This document shows, one piece after another, positions 10,951 to 22,914 of a stretch of 64,000 bases of DNA. The DNA comes from Fomes fomentarius. Taxonomy: Eukaryota; Basidiomycota; Agaricomycetes; Polyporales; Polyporaceae. Both the position numbers and the translations under genes were made by a program. The notes under the pieces were generated by a model that was not told where the DNA came from, did no database searches, and worked only from the letters and a program-made list of their open reading frames with translations. The stretch is taken from contig JABYQN010000007.1 of the NCBI GenBank assembly GCA_022606135.1, forward strand, positions 2,418,001 through 2,482,000. Reading direction: 5' to 3'. Every line of letters starts with the position of its first letter. Positions within the stretch are counted from its first letter, which is position 1.

Positions 10951-11636
10951 TGTGATAGTCGTGAGCCGTCGTCAGAGCGTGTAGTGTAGAAAAAGTGGGA
11001 GTAGAATGATAGCCAAGGAGAGCAAGGGTCGGACGTCGGCGAGAGTTGGACGGCCGAGGACGCGGGTAACGATGGGGAAGGGTCTGAAGACGGCGAGAAC
11101 GCCGCTCGGCCCTCCCTCCCCTCATCATCTGCTAGGCGCCCATTTGGGTGGCTGAAGGAGCGTACAGTCACTTGCAGCACTTGTCTCTTCCCATTCTTCC
11201 ACCTCTAGGTTTCTCTGCTGGCTTGTGGTGGGGGCCAGGAGAGCAAGAGCAGCGAGTAGAAGTCGAGAGAAGCAGCGCCGCTGTCAGTCGGAGTGATCCG
11301 TGCGGCTCCTGTGCCCCTTGACGGGCATTCGATGGCATCTCAGATAGGCCAGGCGAGAGAGAATCTCCCGGATCGATCATCGTCCTCTGTCCAATCCAAG
11401 GAGGCTGTAATGTCTCCATCCAAGAGGGCTGGAAAGTCTTTGAGTCGAGGGGGCTGTATTGTCTCGGAGGAGTCCTGCATACCTCAGCCTGAGGCCGTCT
11501 ACATCAGCCTGAGGCCGTCTACATCAGCCTGAGGCCGTCTACATACCGGTGTGGTCTCAGAAGTGTGCGCCCCGGCCGGTATGTGTGCATCTGTGACCGT
11601 CGAGCCGGTATTCTTCAGCTCAGTTACAGAGATTGC
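10951..11636. other. junction between unit A copies
   Basis: 10,951-11,221 is the 5' flank of the membrane-protein gene and is several per cent diverged from its copy at 22,587-22,859. 11,222-11,636 has no counterpart after copy 2. It contains a 20-bp triplicate and leads into the copy 2 start. No gene is supported in it. Confidence 0.7.
11481..11540 (+). repeat. 20-bp repeat, three units
   Basis: Three head-to-tail units of AYMTCAGCCTGAGGCCGTCT; the first differs by one base, and a partial ACAT follows. It is located about 100 bases before the start of the second copy of unit A. Confidence 0.95.
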
Positions 11637-12051
11637 GTTGTACTCGAGTACAGACCTGTCTGATCGCCCAAGACTGCGAGATGATTGGCGTCCGAGTTCG
11701 TCGTTCTTTGTCGTGAAACTGCCAGGGTCGCGACCAGTGCCGACCATTCGAGTAAAGACAGAAAAAAAGCTTGGAATATGTTCGCGGATACTAGTAAAGA
11801 GACTCGGAGCTACTAACACAGAGACGGCGGACTCGGAGAGAAACACAGTCACTGCGCCTGACGCGACACAGCAGGCGCCCAAACGCGGACTTGCCCGCGC
11901 CGCTCCTCTCGCCCGCCGCATCTCTCCTCCCGCCATCTCCGACTCCTCTCCTACACTCGCCCACACCGCACCACCCTCCAACGGCTGGAAACAAACCGCA
12001 GCGCTCGCATTTCGGCACTTGAACGTATCCGGCATCAATCTGGCCAGCACC

Positions 12052-13888
12052 ATGACGACATGTTCATTCCGAGGTAAGCTCATTTCTCGCTATCCTGTGC
12101 GTGCTATCTTGGAACTTGAGCATGGAATCAGAATCATGAGAGCCAACAACTCACTTGTATAGTTCTTTTTTATCTTGTTGTTTGCCGGCCGGGACTTGGA
12201 CTCGAGAACCAAGGTACGTCTAGGAGGTGGTCAGTCGCAGCGGCCGCGGACTTGTATTACTGACATAGAAGGCAAAGACGGACCTGTCATGACCCCGCAA
12301 CATTCAGATCGAAACAACGGCTCTACTCCCCAGCAAAGGTATGTCCGTGGAGTGACGAGTTGCAGTCTCGGATGCATGATACTGACCTGCAATCCAGAGA
12401 CGGTCGCACCATTGTATGCGACACGCCGCCTTCAGATCTTACGACGGCGCTGCAGAGTCTCAACAACGAGACCTTCTCAGGCATCAACTTTGATGTCAAC
12501 GCGCTGCCCCTTCCGAACGTGACGTTCTATGACCAAATCGACACCTCGGTCGTCGACGACCTCAGCCGTGACCCGTCTCGCCACGGAGCTCCGACAAGGC
12601 GGCCGAGATGCATGATGTTCCGCTCGCAAATGAGAAGCAGCCGCCACCGCTCCAGGACCCACCTCCGCTAGTCAAAACCCTCCCCGATGAAGTTGTTCGC
12701 CTCGCTATTGCCACGGACCAAGTCCGAACCGGGAACGGTCACAGCGCCAATGCAACCCCAGCACGCAGCCCCGCCTCGACGCGCCTTCTGGCCTGCCACG
12801 GAGAACCTCTTCTCCTGCGATCCTGCAAAGACCAGGGCAGCGACGTGTCGTCTGCACACCGCTCGGGCGATGAAGAGCTTGGCCTGCCTTACGACTCGCG
12901 TCCTGCCGAGCAAAACAGGTCGAGTCCGTCTCGGTTCGGTGGGGCGTCAACCACTCTCATGGACAACGCCGGTACTCAGAGAGTAAAGGTACGTTCAGGA
13001 GGTGGGTCGCATCCTCGGATTATGATACTGACATGCAATGCTGGAAACTCGCATGTGACACGTGCGACACTCTTCGGCCATTGTCCGGGAGCCCACATCG
13101 ACGGGAGCTGAATGCTTCGGACGACGTCGGCTCCCGAGGCCAGTCATTATATGCTCACCGGGAGTTCTCAAAGCACCAGACCATGAGGTGAGACTGATAG
13201 AGACATCGACCGTGTCAAGGTACGTTGACGAGGTGGGTCGCATTCTCGGATTGTCATACTTACAGGGAACGCAAAGATGGATGCACACTTGAGCCGACAT
13301 CGACGAGAGCCAAAGGCTCCGGACCACGTCAGCCTCCCGCGCGCCTCCATCACAATCAGGTACGTCCGCAACCAGGAGGTAGGTCGCGATCTCGGATGAT
13401 CTGACGTCAATGAGAGCTGGACGTGGTAGTCCCGGACGACGATAGCTTACCGTGCACCTCCATCCCCTCGGACTCGATGGTGAGCCCGAATGCAAGTACG
13501 TCCACAGCTCAGAGCGTAGGAGGTAGGTCGTGTTCGGATGAGCTGACGGCGACGAGAGCCGGACGTGGTGAAGCTCTACCTGCCATTACACAGGCCCGTG
13601 CACCAGGCCGTGTTCGGCACGATCAGCACCGCGCACAACGTTGTCTACGCCGCGCGGCTGCTCCACTCGCTGTGAGGCCACACGCGGCCGGCGGTGTTTG
13701 ACTTCTACGACTTTGGGAGGATGCTGGTCGTGTGTGCACATGCGGTCATGCAGGAGTCGATGAGCATCGTCGCCGTGGAGGGCATGAAGAGCGTCGCATG
13801 TGCGCTCGACGAGGGACCTCGCCCTCACGGATTAAATTGTACTTTGACCGTATCACCCGGCATTTTAAGCACATTCGACGTGCTGTGA
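12052..13888 (+). pseudogene. decayed transcription-factor-like gene, copy 2
   Basis: Same exon pattern, frameshift and TGA (at 13,673) as the copy at 416-2,252, with SNPs such as CGGCGG/CGGCCG near 12,602 and CACTGC/CACCGC near 12,647. The shared lesions show it was already broken before unit A was duplicated. Confidence 0.45.
12989..13567 (+). repeat. degenerate intron-exon modules, copy 2
   Basis: Same four GTACGT-led modules as at 1,353-1,931, with no structural change between copies. Confidence 0.6.
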
Positions 13889-14843
13889 GAGCTCGTGTGA
13901 GGTGAGCGTTATCATCACTCTTGCTCTTCCCTCGCCCTCAACCCCGAGCTCAGCTTGAACAATGACCACCTCCAGAAGCAGTTCAATCCTCACGGCACGC
14001 GAGCGCAAGTCGCAAGGATCACGGTGCAATGGAATCGACCGCACATGGCGCATGTCCGAGAGTTGGAAGGTACGTACCTCTGTGTGTTCGACAGATGTTC
14101 ACACTCGGGACTTTGGGACTTGAAGGACTCGCAATTGAGAAGTGCTTCTGCGTACATCGCACAGAGACTGACCGGACGATGAGACTGGCCTGCAGAAGGT
14201 AAAGTGAGTATGCTGAACTTGGCTCAGAAGGGAGGGATATGGATAGACGTACACAAGAGGATCTAGTGAGAGTGTGAGTGCGAGTGTGAGTGCGAGTGTG
14301 AGTGTGAGTGCGAGTGCAAGTGCGAGTGCGAGCGCAAGTGCGAGTGCCAGCGCAAGTGCAAGTTCTAATGAGAACGACACGGGACGTTGAGCTTCCGACT
14401 CGGACATGAAGAGAGAGATACTCATCGCGACTTCCAGGTCGAGTTGATAACCGCACCGCGCCGAGTACATCGGACGAGAGGGAGACAAGCAGAGATGGCT
14501 CAGAAGGAAGGAGGTAACATGGTGGGGGCAAAGGACAAGTCTTGGGATACAGTCTCAGCATATCGTCGGTGGTTCATCCGAGCCTCCCGGTAAATGTGAA
14601 GAGTAGATGTTTGTCACGCAGAGCCAAACAAATATCGGTTGAATTTGATGAGGTATAGCTTCAGATCTACGATGTAAGCGAGACGGAACGGCTATGCACT
14701 AATTGAGAAGATGCACCCGGTGATATCAAATATTCAATGTCACATTGAGGGCTCAGCCCGCATGCAGGAACAACGCACTGCAATTAACAACGCGCAAAGT
14801 AACTAGCAGGGAAACTCGTCAATGGGGTCTCAGTAAATAGCAT
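13889..14843. other. gene-free stretch, copy 2
   Basis: Equivalent of 2,253-3,207. It holds only the microsatellite and 3' flanking sequence. Confidence 0.5.
14266..14362. repeat. (GAGTGY)n microsatellite, copy 2
   Basis: Same length as in copy 1 with one substitution. Equal length in so mutable a tract implies a very recent duplication, recent conversion, or an assembly artefact. Confidence 0.95.
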
Positions 14844-15484
14844 TCAGTCCGTCTCATAAACCTCCTTTGCACTCTTCGCGCCATCCCGCTTGTACCGCCC
14901 CCTCGTGCTGCTCCCGACATTCCGGTGCTGGAAGTGGTGCACCGGTGCACGGAATATCTCTCCGGGACATGCAGCCGGCGAACGGTCATATGCGGCATGA
15001 ATTTCAGCGGGTGTCGCGCGGGCAAAGAACAGAATCCCAGAATTGATGCGCCATAAGAGAGTGCGTAGGTGGCCGACCTTGGCGTCACTAAGGTTGTCGA
15101 ACGGGACGTCCCCGGGCCAATTGCGGAGTGCGAACTCAAATGGGACCACGATATTGTCGCAGAATCCCTTGACAGTGTACTGCATCGTAAGATCCGGGAT
15201 GCCGGTCGCGGCAGCTAGTGAGCGCATCGTTTGAGCAACTTGAGAGCAACTTGAATATCGGGTAGTAGCGGATGTGCGTACTCACCGACAAGATCATCGA
15301 GACCGGCCCGAACAGCGCCTCGAAGAGCGGACGAGGATGTGGCATACTCCTGCTGCTTGCATGGAGGCAGACTTGGAGTAGGTGGGGCAGATAGGAAGGA
15401 TAGCTGGCCCCGAACGGCATGGTGGATGACAATGTGCAAGGGCGAGCGCAGAGATAAATTCTTTGTAGAGTGAGTTGCGACCAT
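14844..15484 (-). CDS. hypothetical protein, copy 2
   Basis: Exons 15484-15286 and 15238-14844; 197 aa, same protein as the copy at 3,208-3,848. Family unknown. Confidence 0.45.
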
Positions 15485-17536
15485 AGGTGAAATATAATGT
15501 TCTGAGCAGTGAGAATAAGTATCGGTCCTCGGATGGTGTCTCAGACAGGGAAGGACGACGGCGGGACATCCTGGAGTGTTGCAGCAGTTATATACCACAG
15601 ACGTTGATGAGAGCTACCAAGATCAGTCGACGGATAGCGAGAGAATAAGTCACATATCTGTTGAGGAACATGAACATTCCAATTTCCAGATTCAGTGTGT
15701 GTCTCACATATCCACAATTTTATCGTGACAATAAATGGATACTGTGAGTTATGCCGGACGACACAACAATGGTGTTAGCAGTGGAGGTTTTGTCCGCACG
15801 CGCTACTACTGACAGTGTGCGTCAAGATGCAAGCAAAATAAATAATACTTGATGTGCAGGTTGGTCACCTACTAATCCGAGTCGCTTTTTATACCTGCAC
15901 GATCTCGGCTCAAATGCAAGCCATTCTGAGCCAAAGACATCATTCTGGTATGGTGGAGCATGCTCGCGACCTGACAGAACCCATGAGCGCAGAAAATGGT
16001 GTCAGGGACATCATGCAGTCACAAAACTCATGACCCAAATTCCTGGATGCGAGCGACATAAACGCAAGCAGACAAGTCCAATCCGTTGCAACAACTTATT
16101 GGTAGACCAAAGTACTGGGACAGCAATCTAGGTGCCGTATCATTCTGGCTGTATCCGCCTCTGCAACATGCTCAAATGCGATAAGTATAAAGGAAGTTAT
16201 TCGCATCTTACAAGACCATCCAAGTGGCAGCCTCGCTCGTCTGTGGAACGACTGACACTGGTCTAGATTTTTGGTCTGACTGAATTGTCTGCATTGAACT
16301 ACCACCAATAATTTGCGTCATTGATGTCTCGCGTCCTGAGAATATGGATCACCTATAAAATCTGTGTGCTTCTTGCGGCGAGCCGTACAACTCATGCTCG
16401 TCAGGGTCCAACCTAGATCTCATATACCGGTACATTGAAGAACCGACCCAACGAATCGGACTGATGACCGCGAAACTATCGGATCCGAGTGTGCCTGCAA
16501 GTACAGGCTTGATTTGTACTTGTATTTGCATGAAACTCCGTTCGGGCCGTCTGTAAGCCGAATTTGACAAGAAGGCATAATTTCATGTCTTACTATCTCG
16601 CTGCACACGACTGCAAGGATATTGAACTTACTGCACGTCCGAGAGACATTCATCTCAGTGCAATGAAATCCACAGCACCATGCTGCAGCACACAAGGAAA
16701 CAGACTGGATGCATAAGATACAAGAGCGAGATTGCAGCCGGCTGGACTCAATGGACAGAAGCCAAGAAATTCTAGGCCATGCATGCGATGCGAGCTCTCG
16801 ATACCACTGTTTTGTTCGCATGCGGTGTCTTGGAGCTGTTGCTCCGTAACACAAGCCAGGAAGCTGGCTGAGAACTCATGTCTGTTCAAAAATTGCGTGC
16901 ATAAATCTGAGATGTATTCAGCTCATGTGAGCGCACAGATACATGTTGGTACTTCCACAGAATCTTGGAGGCTGCCATGACTGCGCCCGACATGGACAAT
17001 GGATGACCCATTCGCGCTCTCGGACCGCCCACCACTCCCAGACGAGGTGTCTGACTTTTACTCCGTCCAATATCATCGCATGTACCGCCACTCGCTGTCC
17101 GTCGAGTGTGAAGACAGAGGCTGATATTGCTTCCTGAAGGATGCGGAGGACTGGAACCGGCCGCCTCAGTGCCCGTCATGTGCTGGGCATGTCGGAACAG
17201 CGAACGGCCGCACTGGATGAATATCCCGTGCGATTGATTTGTTGCTTCCGGCCTCAGTTGGTACTCCCGAGCACGACTGGGCGACAAAAGCTCTCAGGCC
17301 GAGGGAAAACTGGTCGGAAAAAGTGTCAGCATAATTTCATGTGGACATTAATCAGCTCTCATGCGGATATGAGCGAGCGGGGTTGCAGTCATATGCGAGG
17401 ACTTAGTGTGAGACACTCACAAGCGAGGTGTGAAGAAGCGCGGCGTCTGAGTCGGGTACAAGGGTGAAACAGTGGCCAAGGCTATGGAAAGTGGACGGAG
17501 TGATGACACGATGTGGTCCGTGCGCAGATGTACCTG
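15485..17536. other. 2 kb stretch without a recognisable gene, copy 2
   Basis: Equivalent of 3,849-5,900. Slightly more SNPs than elsewhere in the unit cluster at 15,745-15,905 and 16,885-17,060. Only the small frame at 16,999 is suggestive. Confidence 0.4.
16999..17124 (+). CDS. possible small ORF, copy 2
   Basis: Counterpart of 5,363-5,488, with two synonymous changes and one replacement (Ile to Phe). Weak coding evidence. Confidence 0.2.
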   Translation: MDDPFALSDRPPLPDEVSDFYSVQYHRMYRHSLSVECEDRG

Positions 17537-18111
17537 TATATAAGGTAGACACATGTGAGCGGGATTGCTGTCAACCTCTCACTGTCGTCGGTGCATACCA
17601 TTGTCCCCCTCCTGTCTCCATCACTTCACAGCGCCCGGCCGGTCATTATCATGGGTATGTGAAATTGAATTGACATATCCCAATGTCGCATGCATGCTGA
17701 CACCATCCGTCGTCAGGTTGAATGGCTATACCGTCGGCCCCATCTCCGTGCAGCTCTGACTAGGGGCATTGATGCTGTAGTTGGACGGTAGGTAAGTTTG
17801 TACACTTCTCATGTCCAAGGATCACACACTGACATGCGCCCTGGCAGGACACTTGTCCTCCGGTGCGGCGCAGTTGAGACTGCCATGCAAGAATATGATG
17901 GTATGGTTTGACATTCTCTGAGCCGCGAGTATACATGATTTTCTGACCTTGCAATATTTTAGCGTCCATCATCTTCATTGTATTTTGTTGTCCGGTGTTG
18001 AGTGTTGTCATACTCGGGCAGGCCGAGCCAGAGGTGAGTTCTTCGGATCACATACTATCTCCTGGCTCGACTGTTCGTCTGTATGCCGGTAACCATCTGT
18101 CCTAGACGTGA
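17537..18111 (+). CDS. possible small multi-exon gene, copy 2
   Basis: Same TATATAAGG box and four intron-like segments as the unit at 5,901-6,475. One base differs, inside the first intron (GAAACC/GACACC). The start codon remains unresolved. Confidence 0.3.
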
Positions 18112-18621
18112 AGGGATGTCGTAGGGTGTGAGGAGAAATTGTCCAGGTGATTCTCGAGTGAATCATACCAATAATACAGGAGTGCACAGCCAGAACGGCT
18201 CGACACTTGGTCAGGATTGTAAGGCGTTGCGGAGGAAGGGAGCAACTGTAGCGGTAGATACACTTTGTCCGAATTGATTGTATTTCCTGTGTCGTGTGTT
18301 TGCGGGTGTGTCAGAAACAACTTGTGGTTGGTGTGTATAGCCTAAGGGGTGTAGTACAGACCAGAACGAGATGATCACACACTCTTCATGAGAATGTCCA
18401 AGATCAAAGGAGTAGATTGCACCATTGAACCACCCAAAATAACATAACCCGCGACCAGCGCATCCCAAGCCCAAACCCGACACACAGGCACAGAACGTTC
18501 CACATCTCTACCCCATTCGCCTTATCATATTCCCGCAAATGCTTCCTTCATTGCCGTGCTTCAGCGTCCCTCCTGCGCATGCACAGCGCTTTCATTGCCG
18601 TCGCTTCGACCACCCCCTGCA
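18112..18621. other. intergenic, copy 2
   Basis: Equivalent of 6,476-6,985; nothing recognisable. Confidence 0.4.
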
Positions 18622-20335
18622 TCAACATACCTTCATAAACACTGAATGCGAAACAAGCCTGACCAACACCTTCATAAGCACCTCCGCGTCCGCCTGCACG
18701 TCTTCCCCACTCAGCCTATACCGCTTCGGGGTGATGCCCTTCCCAAACGTCCTCGTCACATGGTTCGCACACAGCAGCGCGACGATAACGTTGCCAATGT
18801 GCACGGGAACGAGCGCAAAGACCGTGCTCCACACCGTCGCCAGGTTCTCGCGCTCGACCTGCCACAGCACGCCCTTGCACCCGGGCAGCGACGTGCGCGG
18901 GTAGCATCTGGAACTCGGCGACGCCGAGTGCAGGGGCGTGTAGAACCCGCAGCAGCCGAGGGCGTCTTGGATGACACGCCGTCCGAGCGGCGTGTAGTAT
19001 TCACTCCACGCTCCCGAGAGCTTGCGGTCGAGCGAGAAGGCGTAGCGTTTGTACGCCGGGTACCCGATTGCGAGCATCGAGAAGAGCGCGGGCCAGAGGA
19101 GGAGTGCGTATACCGCGAGGAGCGGGCGCGAGTTGAGAAGCGCACCGCAGAGGCCGACTAGCGCGGTGAGCAGGAGGATGCAAGAGGAGAGCGTGAGGAG
19201 GACGAGGATGTCGTAGTCCGCGACGTACATCACGTCTGCGAACTGCCATGCTGTGTATGACATGTGTCAGCCCAAAATTAAAGGAGGTGAGGAGATGCGT
19301 ACCTCGGAACCAGGTTAGGACGGCACAAACAAATCCCGCGGTGCCGTACACGAACACTGTACACACAGACAGGACCAGACACCACTTATGCAGCGTCCAT
19401 CGATCGACGCGCTCGATGCCCAGCCCCGCGCCTTCTTCGAGCAGTACAGACATGTTCGACGGTGGTCCATCCGAAAAGGTCACACCTCTGAGCGCGCGGG
19501 GCCGCGGGAATTTCTGCGTAAACTTGTCCGTGGTGCTGCTGCCGGTAGACATCGAGACCAGCAGCGGACGCTTGTCCTTGATCGCCGTAGGGACCCGCGT
19601 GAGACCACCACATGATTGGGAGGCTGAGGGATGAAGCGAGTGTGAGAGGGAAGTCCTGTCATCGGACATGCGCGAATATGTCGACACGTCGGATGCGGTG
19701 CGCGGTGCGGCTGGCGGGCGTGTGCGAAACGACGATAGGCGGGAGAAGTACGAGCTCATGTCTCGTTTCAGATCTGCGCTTGCACCGTATGAGGAAGGGT
19801 AGCTCGGAGTAGGAAGTCTTGAAGAGATTGCAGTGTGCACCGAGTAGGTCGACTCTTTTCGCTCTGGTTGTCGTGGACGCGGAGTAAGCAAGACAGGGCT
19901 GAGTGTACGACCGCGATCGTCTTCAACCTGGTGAGTTGTATCCACCCGTTGACTAGGGACATCATGTAGTAGATGCGATAGGCCCTCCCGTAGGTTCGGG
20001 CTCTGTGTCCTATGCGCGTCATGTCCGCCTTCGAAGGGCAACCCAGGGAGAGGTTTGAATCGGCCGCGTGTGCGCGCTGAGACTCGCGATCGTCGAATAA
20101 GCAGCACCGTGGGCTGGTTGTCTGCCGCATCGTCCGTATCCTGGACTTGCACTGTGATTGTGCGATCGGTGCGCTCGCTGTGTTCGCTAGCGCTAGGTGA
20201 GCTGCTCCGCCTGTGAATGTGTGATTTATCGGCGATTATCCGAGGGCTGAAAGCGCCAGAGCGGTGGCGGATCGTCGAACGGCTTGAGCTTGAGCTACCT
20301 ACCGCTGAAGATGTTGAGGGTACCCGTCGGCTCAT
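18622..20335 (-). CDS. tetraspanin (Tsp2/Tsp3-like), copy 2
   Basis: Exons 20335-19303 and 19250-18622; 553 aa with four membrane segments and the CCG-containing large loop, and no amino-acid change from copy 1 that I could see. Two intact copies mean doubled dosage if the duplication is real. Confidence 0.88.
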
Positions 20336-21120
20336 GGTGTATGTCTGGAGACAAAGGAATGTCAGCCGCGCAAACAGAATCCAGCGTTGTCCATAGGCAT
20401 CTGAGTTCGGACTGCGTGCGACACATGGTCAGCCCCTACAATGCGCGTCTGAACTTACCGTTCACCTGAGGAGGAAAATACGTTGGCATACGCTACTATT
20501 AGTTGGAGACGAGAAGATGCATGCAGATTCCGGGGAGAGGCTCGAATCGGCCATGTGTGCGCGCTGAGACTCGCGATCGTCGAACAAGCAGCACCGTGGG
20601 CTGTTTGCCCGCCGCATCATCCATATCCTCGATTTTATCTGTGATTGTGCGCGCGGTGTGCTCGTATGCTCGGTGTGTGAGGTGCTCCGGTGTGTCCAAT
20701 CGGCGCTTAGCCCAGCAAAAAACGCCTTGAGCTACCTACTGCTGAAGGTGTTGAGGGTACCCGTCGACTCATGATGGATGCCTGGAGGAAAAGAGATGTC
20801 AGCCGCACAAACAGAGAGTCCAGCGTACTCCATAGGCATCTGCCAGCGAGTTCGGACTGCGTACCGTTCACCTGAGGAGGTGACATGCTTGGGAAAATGC
20901 AGAGACAGGGCAGAGTCTGAAGGAGGAAGGTGTCCAGAAAAAAATACGATGGCATACGCTACTATCAGATGGAGACAAGGAGATGCATGCAGATGCGACT
21001 GTGACGACGGGATAACAAGGGAGGCGAAATGTCCTTCTGTCTGTAGTCCGATGATTAACGAAGAAGACATGGATAAAGAAATCCGAAGGAAGGTAACGTA
21101 GGAAGGCGCAGACCGTCCTT
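20336..21120. other. tetraspanin upstream region, copy 2
   Basis: Equivalent of 8,700-9,484, holding the partial 5' duplication of the tetraspanin gene and the 3' flank of the membrane-protein gene. Confidence 0.6.
20499..20772 (-). pseudogene. truncated copy of tetraspanin exon 1, copy 2
   Basis: Same remnant as 8,863-9,136. Its presence in both unit A copies places this small duplication before the 11.6 kb one. Confidence 0.8.
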
Positions 21121-22586
21121 TCATACAGAGTTGAGCGGGAGCTCAATTGGACATGCCGCGTCGTTGACCTGGGTCGATGTGCTCTTCGTCCCGATAAGCC
21201 CGGCTATGTTCATGTCCAGTACGAGACGGAACGGTACAACTGTAATGTACACTACTGGTCAACAAAAATAGAACAAATATCAGCTAATTGCGCACCTGGT
21301 CGCTTTTGGTCAGTGTAGACAGCTTTGTTACGACAGCCGTTGTACCAATTGTTCCCTGTCATCCGCATGTAGTCAGTCAATACCTATCCACATAGAGGCA
21401 GTCACTGACAGGTGGCATCGGAATCGTTGATAGCACTGTAGGTGAAGTTCAGGTTGAGGTTGATGATGGGGAAACCGTGCGCAGGAACCGTGATGTGCCC
21501 CGTGTCTCCCTCCGCGACCGCTTTGGCAGTCTTGAGATCGAACACAGTTCCGTGGATGTTCTTAAACGAGAGAGGGAGGAAATTCGAGCCTGTGTCGGCC
21601 TGCAGTTTGATCAGCCCCGGGAAAGAGAAATTCGCAGGGGCTCGGCTGAACTCCGCAGGAATACTCTGGTTGAATGGATTCTCCGCAGGAGAGAGTGGCT
21701 GCACCACATTCGTGCTGAAGCTTGGCACTCGGGGGAGGGTAAACGCCACTACGAGGGCAATGCTGCACGCATTAGTGTAAGCCCAATCGTCTCCTCCAAG
21801 ATCCTCATATCTGAATACGCACGCAGCACACAGCCCGAACATAAACCATGCAGTGAACCTTCTTGTGAAGTGCCGGCCGCAGAGGCCAGTCTCGCCTCGA
21901 TTCCACCTCTTCCACTTTGAGGCGACGTTCTCCATCTTCTCCTCTCGTTTCGCTTTCTTTGACATACCCCGCAGTTCATCGGCCTTCCACTCTGCTCCGA
22001 GAGCTGGCACGGTCACCATCTCCACATTCCCTCCTGGCGTCTGCTCACCGCCGGCGAGCGACGCAGTAGAACCCTTCGCAAAACTGCTAAATGGGATCAT
22101 ATTGAGGAAGAGTGTATCTTTGTACAATACAATCAGATAGAAACATACCCAGCTGGTTGTGCGCTGTATGGCGTGGGTGAGGGCACTTGGCGATAGCTTC
22201 TGTAGCATGAGCCCAATCACGACGATAACTCGGACGAAAAATGGCCACACGCACCCGGTATCCCCCATCCCAAACGCCGTCGAGTACCTCGGACCTGCGT
22301 TGTTGAAGTCCGCATATACGTCCCACGCACCCGCAGCCTCCTCATCTGTTCCCTTGACTGGCTCCGTCCTCCCTGCGTCGAAGTATGAGCCCTGGTTGTA
22401 TCCCGCAGTCGGTGCTTCGTATCCATCGGCGCGTGAAGCCCTGTTGGCGCCATAGAACGATGACGACGAGTCAACTCTGGGCCGTGCCGCGCCCGGTGGG
22501 AGGTTGAAGTCGGTGTTGAGGGCATCAACGGAGGAGCGGCGTCCGCCGTAGAATGACGAGACTGTCGACTTGCGGTCGTAATCCAT
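21121..22586 (-). CDS. conserved fungal membrane protein, copy 2
   Basis: Exons 22586-21410, 21355-21296 and 21239-21121; 451 aa. One residue differs from copy 1 (CVWPFF versus CVWPFL in the first membrane segment). This copy is divergently arranged with ALG11 across a 328-base intergenic region, probably the ancestral neighbourhood. Confidence 0.75.
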
Positions 22587-22914
22587 TGTGGTGGTCGTGA
22601 GCCGTCGTCAGGGCGTGTAGTGTAGAAAAAGTGGGAGTAGAATGATAGCCAAGGAGAGCAAGGGTCGGACGTCGGCGAGAGTTGGACGGCCGAGGACGCA
22701 GGTAACGATGGGGAAGAGTCTGAAGACGGCGAGAACGCCGCTCGGCCCTCCCTCCCCTCCTCATCTGCTAGGCGCCTGTTTGGGTGGCTGAAGGAGCGCA
22801 TACAGTCACTTGCAGCACTTGTCTCTTCCCATCCTTGTACCTCTAGGTTTCTCTGCTGGCTTTTTACTATACTGTCTGGCGTGCAGGAGACTTTGATAGG
22901 TTTGAAGTCTCGCC
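22587..22914. promoter_or_regulatory. shared divergent promoter region
   Basis: This 328-base gap separates the start codons of the membrane-protein gene (minus) and ALG11 (plus), so both promoters must lie here. The first 273 bases are duplicated at 10,951-11,221; the ALG11-proximal 55 bases are not. No clear TATA box was seen on the ALG11 side. Confidence 0.5.

Larger units (their letters stand above)
1..11221. repeat. 11.6 kb tandem unit A, copy 1
   Basis: Every feature from position 1 to about 11,221 recurs in the same order and strand exactly 11,636 bases downstream. Scattered SNPs separate the copies (examples near 969, 1,012, 2,712 and 5,370) at well under 1%. Only the last 270 bases (10,951-11,221) differ by several per cent, including a 2-base indel. 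Homology stops at about 11,221, where copy 1 runs into a 415-base spacer and copy 2 runs into the ALG11 5' region. The left end of copy 1 lies outside the window. Confidence 0.95.
11637..22859. repeat. 11.6 kb tandem unit A, copy 2
   Basis: Second direct copy of the unit, beginning at the base equivalent to window position 1 and ending at about 22,859, after which sequence continues into ALG11. All gene models of copy 1 are preserved at +11,636. Base differences are scattered substitutions as well as rare indels, which argues that the copies are distinct sequences rather than the same reads placed twice. Confidence 0.95.
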
